Shown here in pieces: positions 33,150-42,901 of a stretch of DNA of 64,000 bases. Under the pieces are notes generated by a model that was given only the letters and a program-made list of their open reading frames with translations, made no database searches and was not told where the DNA came from. A program made the position numbers and the translations under genes. Every line of letters starts with the position of its first letter. Positions within the stretch are counted from its first letter, which is position 1. Origin of the DNA: Tricholomella constricta (Eukaryota; Basidiomycota; Agaricomycetes; Agaricales; Lyophyllaceae); NCBI GenBank assembly GCA_013368375.1, contig JAACJP010000008.1, positions 992,001 through 1,056,000 of the forward strand. Reading direction: 5' to 3'.

Positions 33150-36100
33150 ATGGCGGCCCTACTGGTTCGAGACCCCAACTTAGACTTCTGCCCGGACTTT
33201 GACTCCGAACCGTTCGAGCCGATGCGCGAGCTCCTACGCAACACCGGGATAACAAACCAACAAGCCATCGACTCCCTGCGTGACGCGTGGGTGACACGCA
33301 ACAACCAGCTGCGGGACCGATGGGCACACGAAGCGGAAGCTCGCCAGGCATTAGCTAACGAGGCCGCCCAGCCCCCTCAACCACCGGCACCGCAGCCACA
33401 ACAGGACCCGCCACGTCAACCACCACAACCGCAACAGCCACCACAACCGCAGCAACAAGGTCAACCGCCCCTGCCCAACCACGAGGAGGAGTTGCAGGAA
33501 CCGGAGGAGGAGATAGACGAAGGCAGGCCAGATCGCGAGAAACGAGCAAAACTTAAGTTGAGGACATTCGACCCCAACCTGTCCGTCGCGAGCGTAATTG
33601 TCCCCCGCCCCTCATCCTATGCCCTGAACAAACTTGCTAATTTCGAGTACTGTGAGCTCTGGTACTTCACACAGGAAGGTTGCGAGGACGCGAATCGCTC
33701 TCAGCGTCCAGAAGCGGACGACGCCTTCGGCATGGCCAGAATAGGCGACATGGTCATGCTACGTCCCGTCGCCGCGGTACAGGCTTCAAAGCGCGTTGTT
33801 CAGGACGCCGACCTTACCTGGGAGCAATTTCATTATGCGCAGCGCTCTTTCGTAGACTACGTTCTCAAGGCGGGATGGCCGGAAGGGCATGCACAAGCAC
33901 TCGTTCGTTTCTTCGTCCACCTCGAAAATAGCCCCTACATCAACCGCGAGAATGGAAAGAAGATCCTTCTCACCTACCAAGCCCGCGTGAGGCGCAGCTG
34001 GATGGACGCCATGAAGCAGTGCGACGGGGCGGTCTTCAACATCGCCATCATCAACAGCGAGCTGATGGAAGCCATTGCCAGGGATCTTCAGAGTCTGACC
34101 ACAGCGGACCTGCACCGTCAGATGTCCGATGCAATCAATTCGTTTAAATCCATGCAAACTTCCTCCGCCGAGCGAACTCCTCGAAAGAGCAGAGCTGCTC
34201 GAGACGGAGCTGCCCCTTACAATAGACGCAATCGCTCCCGTTCCCCCTCGCCCTCGCGAGGCCGGGACCGCGACTTTAAGGGCAGACGACGCTCTCGCTC
34301 CCCAGGAAGACAAGCCCCAGCTGCAGGACGCAACACCAGCCAGGTTTTTGGGGCAAGCACAGGCTCGGACGGCCTATCCGCCTGTGCGATCTGCCTCGGG
34401 CGTCACCGGCACGAGATCAGCAAGTGCACCTCCGAGTCCCTCTGGGATGGGGCCCCGGCTCGATGCAAGAGAAACGAGCGGGGGCGCCTCGTCAACCCGG
34501 ACGGCATCATCCTCTGCTCCGATTGGCAGCGTCCTCAGGGGTGCAGCAGCACCAGCGCCAACCATGTCCACGAATGCTCCGCTGTGGGCGAAAAACTCAC
34601 GGCGCTCAGGCGTGTTCTCGAACACAGAAGCTCTGAGGCCCTATCGCCCTACAATTCCGAGGCCTGGGGCCACCTCTTGGCTGTACATAGACTCCTACAC
34701 AGATACCCCTCGCTCCCTTCAGATCTCCGCACGGGCTTCAACGCTGGCATTCCTCCAATTACCATTACAAACACCCCCGATAATAGCCCCTCCCTCCACA
34801 CTCACTCCCAAGCCTATCTCGACATCGTCGAGAAGGAGTTCACCTCCCAACGCTACCTCGGGCCCCTCTCCCGCGCAGACGTCGAGTCCCTCATCGGCCC
34901 TTTTCAAACCTCCCCATTGTCCCTGGTACCTAAACCAGGCAAGCCGAACAAATTTCGGGCAGTCCACAACTTCTCTTTCCCGCGGGCTGCCTCTGCGGGT
35001 TTTCGGTCGATCAACTACAACATCGATTCGAATCTCTTCCCATGCACCTGGGGGACATTTCCCACCATCTGTGCCACAATATGGAATCTACCCCCTGACT
35101 CACAGGCTTCCATCAGGGACGTCGCAGAAGCCTACCGGTCCATCCCCATCATCGCGGACCAATGGCCCGGGCTGGTCGTCAAACTGCGTGAGCCCGACAG
35201 TTTCGCCATCAACACCAACGACAACTTCGGGCTCGCATCCGCTGGCGGTGTATACGGCACCCTCGGAGACGCCGGCGCTGACATCTTCCGCGCAGAGGGC
35301 ATTGGCCCCGTTTCCAAGTGGGTTGATGATCATATTTTCTTTCGCGTACCTATCGCTTCGCTCGACAGGTACAACGCCCAAAGGAAGAAATGGGCCGAGA
35401 TCATCACCATCAATGGTGGTCGCTTGCAGGACAGGGGCAGGTATTGGTACAGGGGAGAGACCATGCCCAATGGAGCTCCCATGGAATTTGATGAGGATGC
35501 CAAGTTCCCCCTTCGCGACCTTTCCAAGAATTCTCAACGCTCCACCCTTGATGCCTCGTACTCCTACGCGAGCGCAGATATTGACGACGTCTCGCGTACC
35601 CTGGGCATTCCGTGGGAACCATCCAAAACGGTGGACTTCGCCTTCAGCGTGCAGTATCTCGGTTTCATCTGGGATCTCCAGGAGCGCACCGTGTCGGTCC
35701 CCACGGTCAAGAAAGAGAAATACCTACAGGCCATTTGGGACTGGAAGGCCCGAACCACGCATACATTGGAGGAAGTTCAGAAGCTACACGGCAAGTTGCT
35801 GCATGTCTCCCTCATCGTCCCTGCAGGTCGCGCTTACCTCACCCGACTGGAGGCCATGCTCGGAACCTTCAATAATCGTCCGTTCGCTCCACACCATGCA
35901 CCAAACGGAACTGACCAAGACCTCGAATGGTGGTCGCGCACGCTCGAACACCCATGCGTCACTCGCAGAATCCCAGGCCCGAGCGTTCTTATCGATCATC
36001 AGGCCTACTCGGACGCCAGCTCCGGAATCGGGATTGGCATCACCATTGGCAACCGCTGGCGAGCATGGAGACTCATACCAGGCTGGAAAGGCGATGGCAG

Positions 36101-36662
36101 AGACATTGGATGGGCAGAGGCCGTCGGTTTCGAGTTCCTTATTTCCACACTGCTCACCATCAGCAACGAAGGCGATGAATTTAAGGTATTTGGAGACAAC
36201 CGCGGTGTGGTTGAGGGATGGTGGAAAGGCCGGAGTCGCAACCGGCCCACCAATGACGTCTTCAAACGCATACATACCAACCTCGGAGAGCACGGCTGCG
36301 TCATTCACTCCCGTTACGTCCCCAGCAGACTCAACCCCGCAGGTAAGCAAAGCCACGCTGACGCTACCCTCCAAAGCACACAAGCAGCTAACATCACTCT
36401 AGACGAACCCTCCAGGGGTATATACTACGCACACAGCCTCCTCCTACCAGCCATACCAATCCCCAGTGTCCTACACCCCTTCCTCCTCGACTTCGACGCA
36501 CCTCTCCACCCACGCGAGGTACGCGATCGAATACGCGGTCACCTCCCGGTCCCTTTACCCAAACCATCCACCGACATCTCGACAAGCGAACAGCAACGAC
36601 GCCTCGAAAGCTTCCTTGAATCAGCTGGCGAAGTCCTCCTACACAACACAACAGACTGGTAG
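33150..36662 (+). CDS. Gag-Pol polyprotein (Gag, RT, RNase H)
   Basis: One open frame of 1170 codons begins MAALLVRDPNLDF. It has a Pro/Gln-rich segment (residues 70-115), a Gag core, and zinc-binding clusters near residue 411 (CAICLGRHRHEISKC) and further on (CSDWQRPQGC..HVHEC). The reverse transcriptase follows, with first catalytic Asp in SIRDVAEAYRSIPI (about residue 655) and the double Asp in SKWVDDHIFF (about 723). RNase H has Asp in QAYSDASSGIG, Glu in GWAEAVGFEF and Asp in VFGDNRGVVEG. The motif NPADEPSRG appears only if a 60-nt intron (36343-36402, GTAAGC..CTCTAG with a GCTAAC branch point) is removed; the intron has no stop, so the frame is open either way. All catalytic residues are present. 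Confidence 0.9.
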   Translation: MAALLVRDPNLDFCPDFDSEPFEPMRELLRNTGITNQQAIDSLRDAWVTRNNQLRDRWAHEAEARQALANEAAQPPQPPAPQPQQDPPRQPPQPQQPPQPQQQGQPPLPNHEEELQEPEEEIDEGRPDREKRAKLKLRTFDPNLSVASVIVPRPSSYALNKLANFEYCELWYFTQEGCEDANRSQRPEADDAFGMARIGDMVMLRPVAAVQASKRVVQDADLTWEQFHYAQRSFVDYVLKAGWPEGHAQALVRFFVHLENSPYINRENGKKILLTYQARVRRSWMDAMKQCDGAVFNIAIINSELMEAIARDLQSLTTADLHRQMSDAINSFKSMQTSSAERTPRKSRAARDGAAPYNRRNRSRSPSPSRGRDRDFKGRRRSRSPGRQAPAAGRNTSQVFGASTGSDGLSACAICLGRHRHEISKCTSESLWDGAPARCKRNERGRLVNPDGIILCSDWQRPQGCSSTSANHVHECSAVGEKLTALRRVLEHRSSEALSPYNSEAWGHLLAVHRLLHRYPSLPSDLRTGFNAGIPPITITNTPDNSPSLHTHSQAYLDIVEKEFTSQRYLGPLSRADVESLIGPFQTSPLSLVPKPGKPNKFRAVHNFSFPRAASAGFRSINYNIDSNLFPCTWGTFPTICATIWNLPPDSQASIRDVAEAYRSIPIIADQWPGLVVKLREPDSFAINTNDNFGLASAGGVYGTLGDAGADIFRAEGIGPVSKWVDDHIFFRVPIASLDRYNAQRKKWAEIITINGGRLQDRGRYWYRGETMPNGAPMEFDEDAKFPLRDLSKNSQRSTLDASYSYASADIDDVSRTLGIPWEPSKTVDFAFSVQYLGFIWDLQERTVSVPTVKKEKYLQAIWDWKARTTHTLEEVQKLHGKLLHVSLIVPAGRAYLTRLEAMLGTFNNRPFAPHHAPNGTDQDLEWWSRTLEHPCVTRRIPGPSVLIDHQAYSDASSGIGIGITIGNRWRAWRLIPGWKGDGRDIGWAEAVGFEFLISTLLTISNEGDEFKVFGDNRGVVEGWWKGRSRNRPTNDVFKRIHTNLGEHGCVIHSRYVPSRLNPAGKQSHADATLQSTQAANITLDEPSRGIYYAHSLLLPAIPIPSVLHPFLLDFDAPLHPREVRDRIRGHLPVPLPKPSTDISTSEQQRRLESFLESAGEVLLHNTTDW

Positions 36663-37854
36663 AGGAGGACAGCTAGTCCGAACCAGATACACCCAGCTAC
36701 CCCGCACAACACGACAAGGTGAACCGGCGGCTTATCACCCCTCCCTCACCCCGCGACCATCTCAATTGCGGCCACACTGCTTCGCGGGTGATCGACTACG
36801 ACTCTGGAAACCCGGGAACCCCATCACCCCATCCGGTACTGTTGATCAACGAGACATTGACCGAGTAGTTGAGACCTTGGCCCTAGGTTTTGCGGAAGGC
36901 ACCAAGGAATCTTACGGCTCGGGTCTGCTGGCGTGGCATGTTTGGTGCGACTCAAGAGACGTACCAGAAGAAGATCGCGCTCCCGCCTCCCAAATTCTAA
37001 TCTCGGCCTTCATCTCATCGCTTACCGGGTCATTCGCAGGGAAGACCATCCGAAATTACGTATACGGTCTCCGCGCATGGCATGTTGTCCATAGCATGCG
37101 ATGGCGACCGAACGATGATGAACTGGACCTTTTGCTGAAAGCAGCGGACAAGTTAACACCCGAGACATCGAAACGCAAGAAGAGGCAGCCTTACACAGTG
37201 GATTTTATCCTCCGACTGCGCGAGAAGATGATACCCGACGACCCATTCGACACTGCCGTGTTCGCATGTCTGGTTTGCCTATTTTATTCTGCCTCCCGCG
37301 TTGGCGAATTCACGGTCCGGCGACTCGACGCATTTGACCCTGCCCTTCACCCCTCCGGAAAGTCCCTGCGTCGCGACCAAGATCGTGACGGTCGCAAGGT
37401 CACCGTCCTTCACATTCCACGCACGAAGACTTCAGTGGTCGGTGAGGAAGTCTACTGGAGCGCACAGAACGGCCCCTCCGACCCCGAAGCGGCACTGAAC
37501 CATCACCTGGAACTCAACCAGCCCCCAGAAGACCAGCACCTCTTCGCATATAGGCACAAAGGCGGGTATCGCCCTCTCACCAAGACCGCTTTCCTCAAAC
37601 GGCTCGCCACGCTGGCACGCAGCGCTGGCCTGGACCCCTTACAAGGACATGGCATTCGAATCGGCGCAACACTCGAGTATCTCCTGCGGGGAGTGTCCTT
37701 CGAGGTGATGAAGGCGATTGGGCGCTGGCAGAGCGAAGCTTTCACGCTGTACCTGCGGAAACACGCTCTAATCCTCGCTCCATACATACAAGCACAAGCC
37801 CCACAAGTCTACGATGACTTCGTGAGGCTCACCATGCCATCTGGGGTTCGCTGA
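36466..37854 (+). CDS. Tyrosine recombinase of the Ngaro-type element
   Basis: This open frame overlaps the end of Gag-Pol in the +1 frame and ends TMPSGVR. It carries a tyrosine-recombinase domain. The SAM-like N-terminal half reads GFAEGTKESYGSGLLAWHVW. The catalytic half has Arg in YSASRVGEFTVRRL, HGIRIGATLEYLL (His-x-x-Arg) and the nucleophile Tyr in SEAFTLYLRKHA. No ATG occurs before HSMRW, well inside the domain, so translation must rely on splicing from Gag-Pol, frameshifting or reinitiation at a non-AUG codon. The coordinate given is the start of the open frame, not of the protein. A GT donor after HPRE (about 36520) and an AG acceptor at GGACAG (about 36672) would join the frames; this is only a possibility. 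Confidence 0.82.
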   Translation: MSYTPSSSTSTHLSTHARYAIEYAVTSRSLYPNHPPTSRQANSNDASKASLNQLAKSSYTTQQTGRGGQLVRTRYTQLPRTTRQGEPAAYHPSLTPRPSQLRPHCFAGDRLRLWKPGNPITPSGTVDQRDIDRVVETLALGFAEGTKESYGSGLLAWHVWCDSRDVPEEDRAPASQILISAFISSLTGSFAGKTIRNYVYGLRAWHVVHSMRWRPNDDELDLLLKAADKLTPETSKRKKRQPYTVDFILRLREKMIPDDPFDTAVFACLVCLFYSASRVGEFTVRRLDAFDPALHPSGKSLRRDQDRDGRKVTVLHIPRTKTSVVGEEVYWSAQNGPSDPEAALNHHLELNQPPEDQHLFAYRHKGGYRPLTKTAFLKRLATLARSAGLDPLQGHGIRIGATLEYLLRGVSFEVMKAIGRWQSEAFTLYLRKHALILAPYIQAQAPQVYDDFVRLTMPSGVR

Positions 37855-37958
37855 CACTTCGAGAAACCCCGCTGACCTTTCATGCCTCGGTAAGGCTTTC
37901 CTCCTAAACATGGGGTGCCGAGTCTCACTCGACGCGTCGCAGCCTCCTTGCAGGTGGG

Positions 37959-38142
37959 AATCGCAGCTCGCCTCGGCCGCATGGGATTTTGACTGACTTT
38001 TCCTGATGCCGGGAAGCGCTGCGCGCTTTCACCCACCATCCATACTACGTACCTACTACATTGCTTAATTCCATAGACCCGCGGGCACATCGCCCGTTAA
38101 AACTCATTCTGCTAAAACCTCCTATGTTCCAGGCAAAGATTG
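37959..38142 (+). repeat. Split direct repeat B1
   Basis: This is a 184-bp repeat identical to B2 at 38421-38604. Its last three bases (TTG) are also the first three of A2. Confidence 0.95.
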
Positions 38143-38300
38143 GTATCTATTACGTAGCGAGGAACGACCGGAGGATTAGATGAATGTCTTTGCCGGGACG
38201 TCGGATGTTGCCGGCATCTCTTCCCCCCTCCGGCTACATCGACGTTCCCAACGGTCTCGAGCCCTCCGTCGTCGTGAGCGGCTCCATTCTCTTTCTTTTC
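38140..38300 (+). repeat. Split direct repeat A2
   Basis: This is the 161-bp second copy of A1. It is followed by 120 bp of unique sequence and then B2. Confidence 0.95.
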
Positions 38301-38420
38301 CCCACCCTCCACTCCCTCTTCAACTCGAACATTTCCTCAAGCCTCAAACTGGTGTGAGTAAAATGTTATTCTCGTCTCACGGCCCTCGTCGAGCATGCGA
38401 GTTTGGTTGCCCTCCCGCCC

Positions 38421-38604
38421 AATCGCAGCTCGCCTCGGCCGCATGGGATTTTGACTGACTTTTCCTGATGCCGGGAAGCGCTGCGCGCTTTCACCCACCA
38501 TCCATACTACGTACCTACTACATTGCTTAATTCCATAGACCCGCGGGCACATCGCCCGTTAAAACTCATTCTGCTAAAACCTCCTATGTTCCAGGCAAAG
38601 ATTG
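38421..38604 (+). repeat. Split direct repeat B2
   Basis: This 184-bp copy of B1 forms the right end of the element. It ends GATTG, directly against host sequence TGCACTCG. Confidence 0.95.
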
Positions 38605-38872
38605 TGCACTCGTTTTGAGTTCGATCAGAATAAAAGGCACCGGGATCAGGTCGCCCTCGCGACTTGAAATGACGCCCATCAAAAATTCACGACACATCCT
38701 CTTCGTCACTTTTCCTACAGACGCCTTGTGCTCAGAGCTGCGCTCGCCGACGTCGAGCCCACGGTCGTCGCTTCCATTCCTTCTCGTGTTCAAACACATT
38801 TTCAACTCGGGCTTCGTTCTTATTATCATCTAATCCACCTTTCGATCACAATATCTTCTAGATAATATCGCC

Positions 38873-40112
38873 ATGTCCCGCCGGCTGGTCTGGATGGCTA
38901 TTTATATTTTCAGCTCGTTGTCTTTCGTGCTAGGAGGGCCGCTAGTCGACCGACAAGAAATCGCAACTGGGCGCGAGCAGTGAGTACGATTTAACCCCCG
39001 CTCCGCTTACGATAATCTCATTGTGGTTACTCTTCCTCATCATCAGGGGTTGCGGGAGTGAGCTTACGGAGGCGGACGTTCTGGCTGCCGAGAGGGATAT
39101 CAAGGAAAACATGGCATCGTTAAGCCTATCGGACACGGCTCTCGCACCAATCGAGATCGACGTTTATTGGCACGTCGTCGCCGCCAATACTACGATCCAA
39201 GGTGGCTGGATACCGTACGTCTTGCACGTACCGTCTCCTCTCCAAGGACATACCGACAGGACTTGTTCCTTAGAAATGCACAGATCGACGCCCAGATGAA
39301 CGTCCTTAATCAAGACTACGAGGAGGCAGGCGTGTCCTGGCGACACGTAGAGACGACGCGGATCCTCAGCACGAACTGGTTTGAGAGGATCAAGCAGGGC
39401 AGGTTGGCTTCTAGATCTCTTCTATGATATCTAGCCTGTTCCCTGAGACCAGTTCGGCAGTGCCGACGCAGACATCATGAAGACGATCTTCAGAAAGGGC
39501 GGGGTCAACGCTATGAACGTGTACACTGTCGGGTAAACGCAAGGTTCATTGGGTTTCGAGGGAACGTATCTCTCATATCTTCGCGGCCGGCGCCTTTGCT
39601 TACAGGTTCCCGAACTCGTCGTTACTTGGCTACGCCACCTTTCCATGGAATTATCGCAGGGAGCCTCAATCTGACGGCGTGGTGATGCGGTATTCCTCGC
39701 TTCCAGGAGGTTCCGCCTTTAGGCACAATGGGGGTCGGACGCTCACCCATGAAGCCGGGCACTGGCTAGGACTCTATCATACATTCCAGGTGCGTGCGCA
39801 GAAATCACTGACGCTTAACAGGCGATCGTTACACCCATATTGATGATAGGGTGGTTGCAATGGCGTTGGCGATTTGGTCGACGATACGCCTGCGGTTGCT
39901 ATACCTAATTTTGGCTGCCCAACACAGCGCGATTCCTGTGCCGGAGGAGGGCCGGACTTGCTAGGTGAATTATACCTGAAGTCACTATTGAGACGTGCTG
40001 ATGGCGTTTTGGAGGCAACTTCATGGATTATACGGACGATGATTGCAAAACAGGCTTTACGCCTGGACAAATTACGCGAATGCATCTAGCAACGCAGATC
40101 TATCGTGCCTAA
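38873..40112 (+). CDS. Secreted M43-type metalloprotease (MEP1-like)
   Basis: An extracellular zinc endopeptidase of the pappalysin family (MEROPS M43), which fungi use for extracellular protein breakdown. Residues 1-21 ([20 protein letters not shown]) are a signal peptide. Eight or so exons give [40 protein letters not shown], the zinc motif [15 protein letters not shown] (HExxHxxGxxH, three His ligands and the Glu base), GDLVDDTPA, and after a short intron (39966-40014 region) the Met-turn [20 protein letters not shown]. The end is [11 protein letters not shown]. Several Cys ([18 protein letters not shown]) are placed for disulfides. The Ngaro-type element lies 268 bp upstream of the ATG and probably replaced distal promoter sequence. 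Confidence 0.9.
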
Positions 40113-40304
40113 TTTCAGGACTGGAATATGTTCAGGTGTACCAAATTGTTGATTCACAAACCACGACGCGGAGTGAGAAACATATCTCTCAATTTCAGAT
40201 TATTTGGAAAGCACTGCAGTGCTTTTGGTTCTCCGTGATAGTCTGTGTTAGTCAATCTAATTGATCTCTAGGTCTGAAATATCGCTCCGCGTCGAACTAA
40301 ACCG

Positions 40305-41383
40305 TCAGAGCTTCTGACGCGCGAAGACGTGGATGTGGGCTAAACCCGGAACACTCTGAAGCCTCTGTTCACAAATTCTATTGAGCTCATGAAGGGTCAG
40401 AATGACTGCGCGCCTTACCGGTGGATTTACAAACCACGCAGTTTCCCACCTCGATTCGTCCCACCGCTTTCTAACAAACTCATGAACCTCTTCTCCCGCC
40501 TTGCGAACCAGCGCCTCCTCCTCCTCCGTGGCCTTCTCAGACCTGACTAATTTGGCCATCGTGATGCCCCACTCGGCGAGAGCTGGTAAGCAGGACGGCA
40601 ATGTGGAAGGGGAGGGCGGGGCGGAGGTATTACCCGTAAATCCACAGAGGCCGTCTTGATGTATACGCGCCACTACGGCTTCCATAACAAGGTCTTCGTG
40701 GAATATTGGGACCCTCGTCCAGATCAGGGTATGTTCAATTTCGTGGGGCACTGGAAGCCTGCTGTCAAGGTTACGGCAGGGGAAGACGAGTTTTGGCGCG
40801 CACCGGAATAGGGCCAGTCGTTTTGAATTATGCTCAAGAACTCCGGAGGGGTGTCGCGGGTGAAGTACTTCGGGGCATCGTCGGGAAGGGCTGGCAGCAC
40901 CTTTGTTACCTTGTTTCCGGTGGAGTGTATTGGCGAGGGAGGTCGTTCAAGTTTTGGTTCGTCGACATCTAGAACGGAGGTCAGGAGTGACAGGTTGTCG
41001 CGCTTTCCCCACTGCAATCGGTAATTCACGAGATAGTTCACTGCGAACACTTTCAGCACCACTGGCCTACAAGGAATTTGATCATGCAGCGCACCGATTG
41101 TCCCATACTCTGCCTTGATCCCTTCCGCCCACTCGTCGTACCTGACCTGCAGCTTCCTGTCGCGCTTCAAGAGGCCGAGATCACTGGAAGCGCAAGATTT
41201 TAGGGACTGAGCAAGTCGTCCAGAAACCGGCCATGTTCACCCAGAATTTACGAAGGTCTTGAGCTGTGTCCAGGTAAACTTGGCAGGGTAATGGACTAAA
41301 AGCTCCTCTTTTGTTGGCGGGCCCGTTCGGAGGGGGACATCTTTCGCTGAAAGTCCTGTGGTGGAGGTGAGAGATATGGTCAT
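40305..41383 (-). CDS. DUF3605 protein (GlcNAc-induced Gig1-like)
   Basis: The ATG at 41383 gives MTISLTSTTGLSAKDVPLRT. An intron joins TFVNSG to DLGLLKRDRKLQVRYDEW. Further introns join GTI to VNYLVNYRLQWGK, WPYS to VPHEIEHTLIWTRVPIFH, and NPP to RLQSVPGLAHIHVFARQKL. The IEHTLIWTR and SVPGLAHIHVFAR blocks are the signatures of DUF3605 (PF12239). The best-known member is Candida Gig1, induced by N-acetylglucosamine. The biochemical role is unknown. The gene shares a 105-bp divergent interval with the next gene. Confidence 0.82.
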
Positions 41384-41488
41384 GGTCAAGATCGGGAGGC
41401 GTGTTTGGTAGCCGGAACAATAAGCGGCCTTCTATTTAAATATTTAACCTCCAGTTACATAGTCCTCTATTGTATCACGCAGCCCACC
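41384..41488. promoter_or_regulatory. Bidirectional promoter, 105 bp
   Basis: This interval between two divergent ATGs is AT-rich in the middle (TTCTATTTAAATATTTAACC), possibly serving as a TATA-like element for both genes. Confidence 0.4.
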
Positions 41489-42762
41489 ATGTCTAGCTGG
41501 CGAAACCAACAATCCAGGCCAGCACATCGCGGACGGGGTCGTGCAGCGCCAAGGGGCCCTCAGCCAAGTGGTCCACCGAAAAAGCAGATTCAGATGGAGC
41601 ACATTGCGTCCGTCAGTCGAAGCAGTGGCATAGAAAAGGACGGCGATACGTGAGTTGCTTTGTCCTTCTCACCAACGTCTCCGTTGCGATGGACCAGTGT
41701 CGCAGGCTGAAGGACTGGAAGGTGCAGGAAGAGTACAGGGTCTTCCTGCAGGGAAAGGTCAAGACCACGACGTGCCTTGCATATTGCAAGGGAGACTGAG
41801 ACTCCGCCCGACAGGTTGACGATGTCCTGAATAAATATCCACGGCGAGCTACGGAGTCTGAGAAAGAAACTAACCAGCGGATAAATGCACAGGAGAATGT
41901 GCTTATCTTGTTTCGTGAGTCTTGGATAAATCTGCCTGTCATCGGTATTTATTGTCGCACTAAGGGAAGCTTAGAGAAGGAATCTCTGCAACTCGGCGTT
42001 GTGATTCCTTCGCACTGGAAGGTTTGTGCGATTCTACTGAGTTCGTGAGCGATGTTCAACTGCTCATTCAAAACGATGCTTCTCGCAGTGTATGAAACAT
42101 CCCTTTATCTTGCTGCTGCGTTCGAATCACCGAAACAATCGACATCTATCATCCCGCATCTAGTGCCATCCCTATATGTCTCATCGCCCGCACCACACGA
42201 TAACCTGCTTGCCTCCGTCGTCATCTCGCTTCTGCACCATCTCGTCGTCGCGTACCCGTCTCAAAGTTCTTTCAGGCAACATTTCGCTTCAATACCTAGT
42301 GGCCTCATTCCCAGAAATTCTGCTGCGTCCAAGTGGATTGTGTCCCTAGCAAAGAGCCTCCGTACACAGAACTACGCTGCGTTCGAGCTGTCGACGAGAC
42401 CTTCCAGCATCTCCAGACTTTTTGAGGGTTTTAATGATCTTTCGAGCGCGTTGAAGTCGATGTCAATATCTTCTGGGGAGGGCGGCAGCCTTTCGCGACA
42501 GGCACTCTCTGGACTCGTTCACTCCTTGCGGAGTAAGGCGCGGGAAACCACCTGGGAGATTATCCGTTCTGCGTATCGGGAGGTTTCTTGCACCAATGAG
42601 GAAACGCAGACCTGGCTCGGGAGCTCGCTGTGTCTGCAATCGGTCGTTCCTTATGGTCGGGGGATCGGAGCAGAGGATTGGCTCGAACAGCAGAGTATGC
42701 ATGGACATACCCGACATAAAGACGGCGTGGTAGGAAGATGGATAATCTACAAAGCTCGGTAA
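41489..42762 (+). CDS. Conserved protein, possibly SAC3/GANP-like (PCI)
   Basis: The start MSSWRNQQSRPAHRGRGRAA is an Arg/Gly-rich leader. Splicing gives DTLKDWKVQEEYRVFLQGK, VDDVLNKYPRRATESEKETN, AQENVLILFRKLREGISATR, then VYETSLYLAAAFESPKQSTS and a long helical region ending GVVGRWIIYKAR. Splice choices are fixed by keeping one frame: the acceptor before KLREG is CACTAAG, and VYET is read across a phase-1 intron. The helical layout and the FRKLREGI / VYETSLYLA blocks recall SAC3/GANP-like proteins of the PCI superfamily, which act in mRNA export or RNA metabolism. I hold that assignment weakly; that it is a real gene is well supported. Confidence 0.7.
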
Positions 42763-42901
42763 CCCATTGATTCAATACACAAAAATTTAGTTTACGCAAC
42801 AGGCTATATTTACATACGAGCTTTCCGGGGGTGGATGTGAAGTGGAATAATGGTGTTTGATCAGTGGATCGGAAGAGGGTATATAATGAAATTATCACAA
42901 G

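Larger units (their letters stand above)
32881..38604 (+). mobile_element. Ngaro-type tyrosine-recombinase retrotransposon
   Basis: A 5.7 kb element bounded by split direct repeats in the order A1 - coding - B1A2B2, the arrangement of Ngaro/PAT elements of the DIRS order. A1 (32881-33041) is identical to A2 (38140-38300), and B1 (37959-38142) to B2 (38421-38604). B1 and A2 overlap by TTG. The same TTG is the first triplet of A1 and the last of B2, as expected for a crossover core. No target duplication is seen, which fits integration by a tyrosine recombinase. The element encodes Gag, reverse transcriptase and RNase H, and a tyrosine recombinase; no methyltransferase domain is visible. Identical repeats and long open frames point to recent insertion. 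The flanking genes are on the left a transposase remnant and on the right a metalloprotease 270 bp downstream. Confidence 0.92.

Noticed and set aside
34129..36402. A 757-codon open frame overlapping Gag-Pol in another frame
   Set aside because: It is a shadow of the GC-rich Gag-Pol coding sequence: its translation is Ser/Pro/Thr-biased with no domain, while the overlapping frame has full RT and RNase H motifs.
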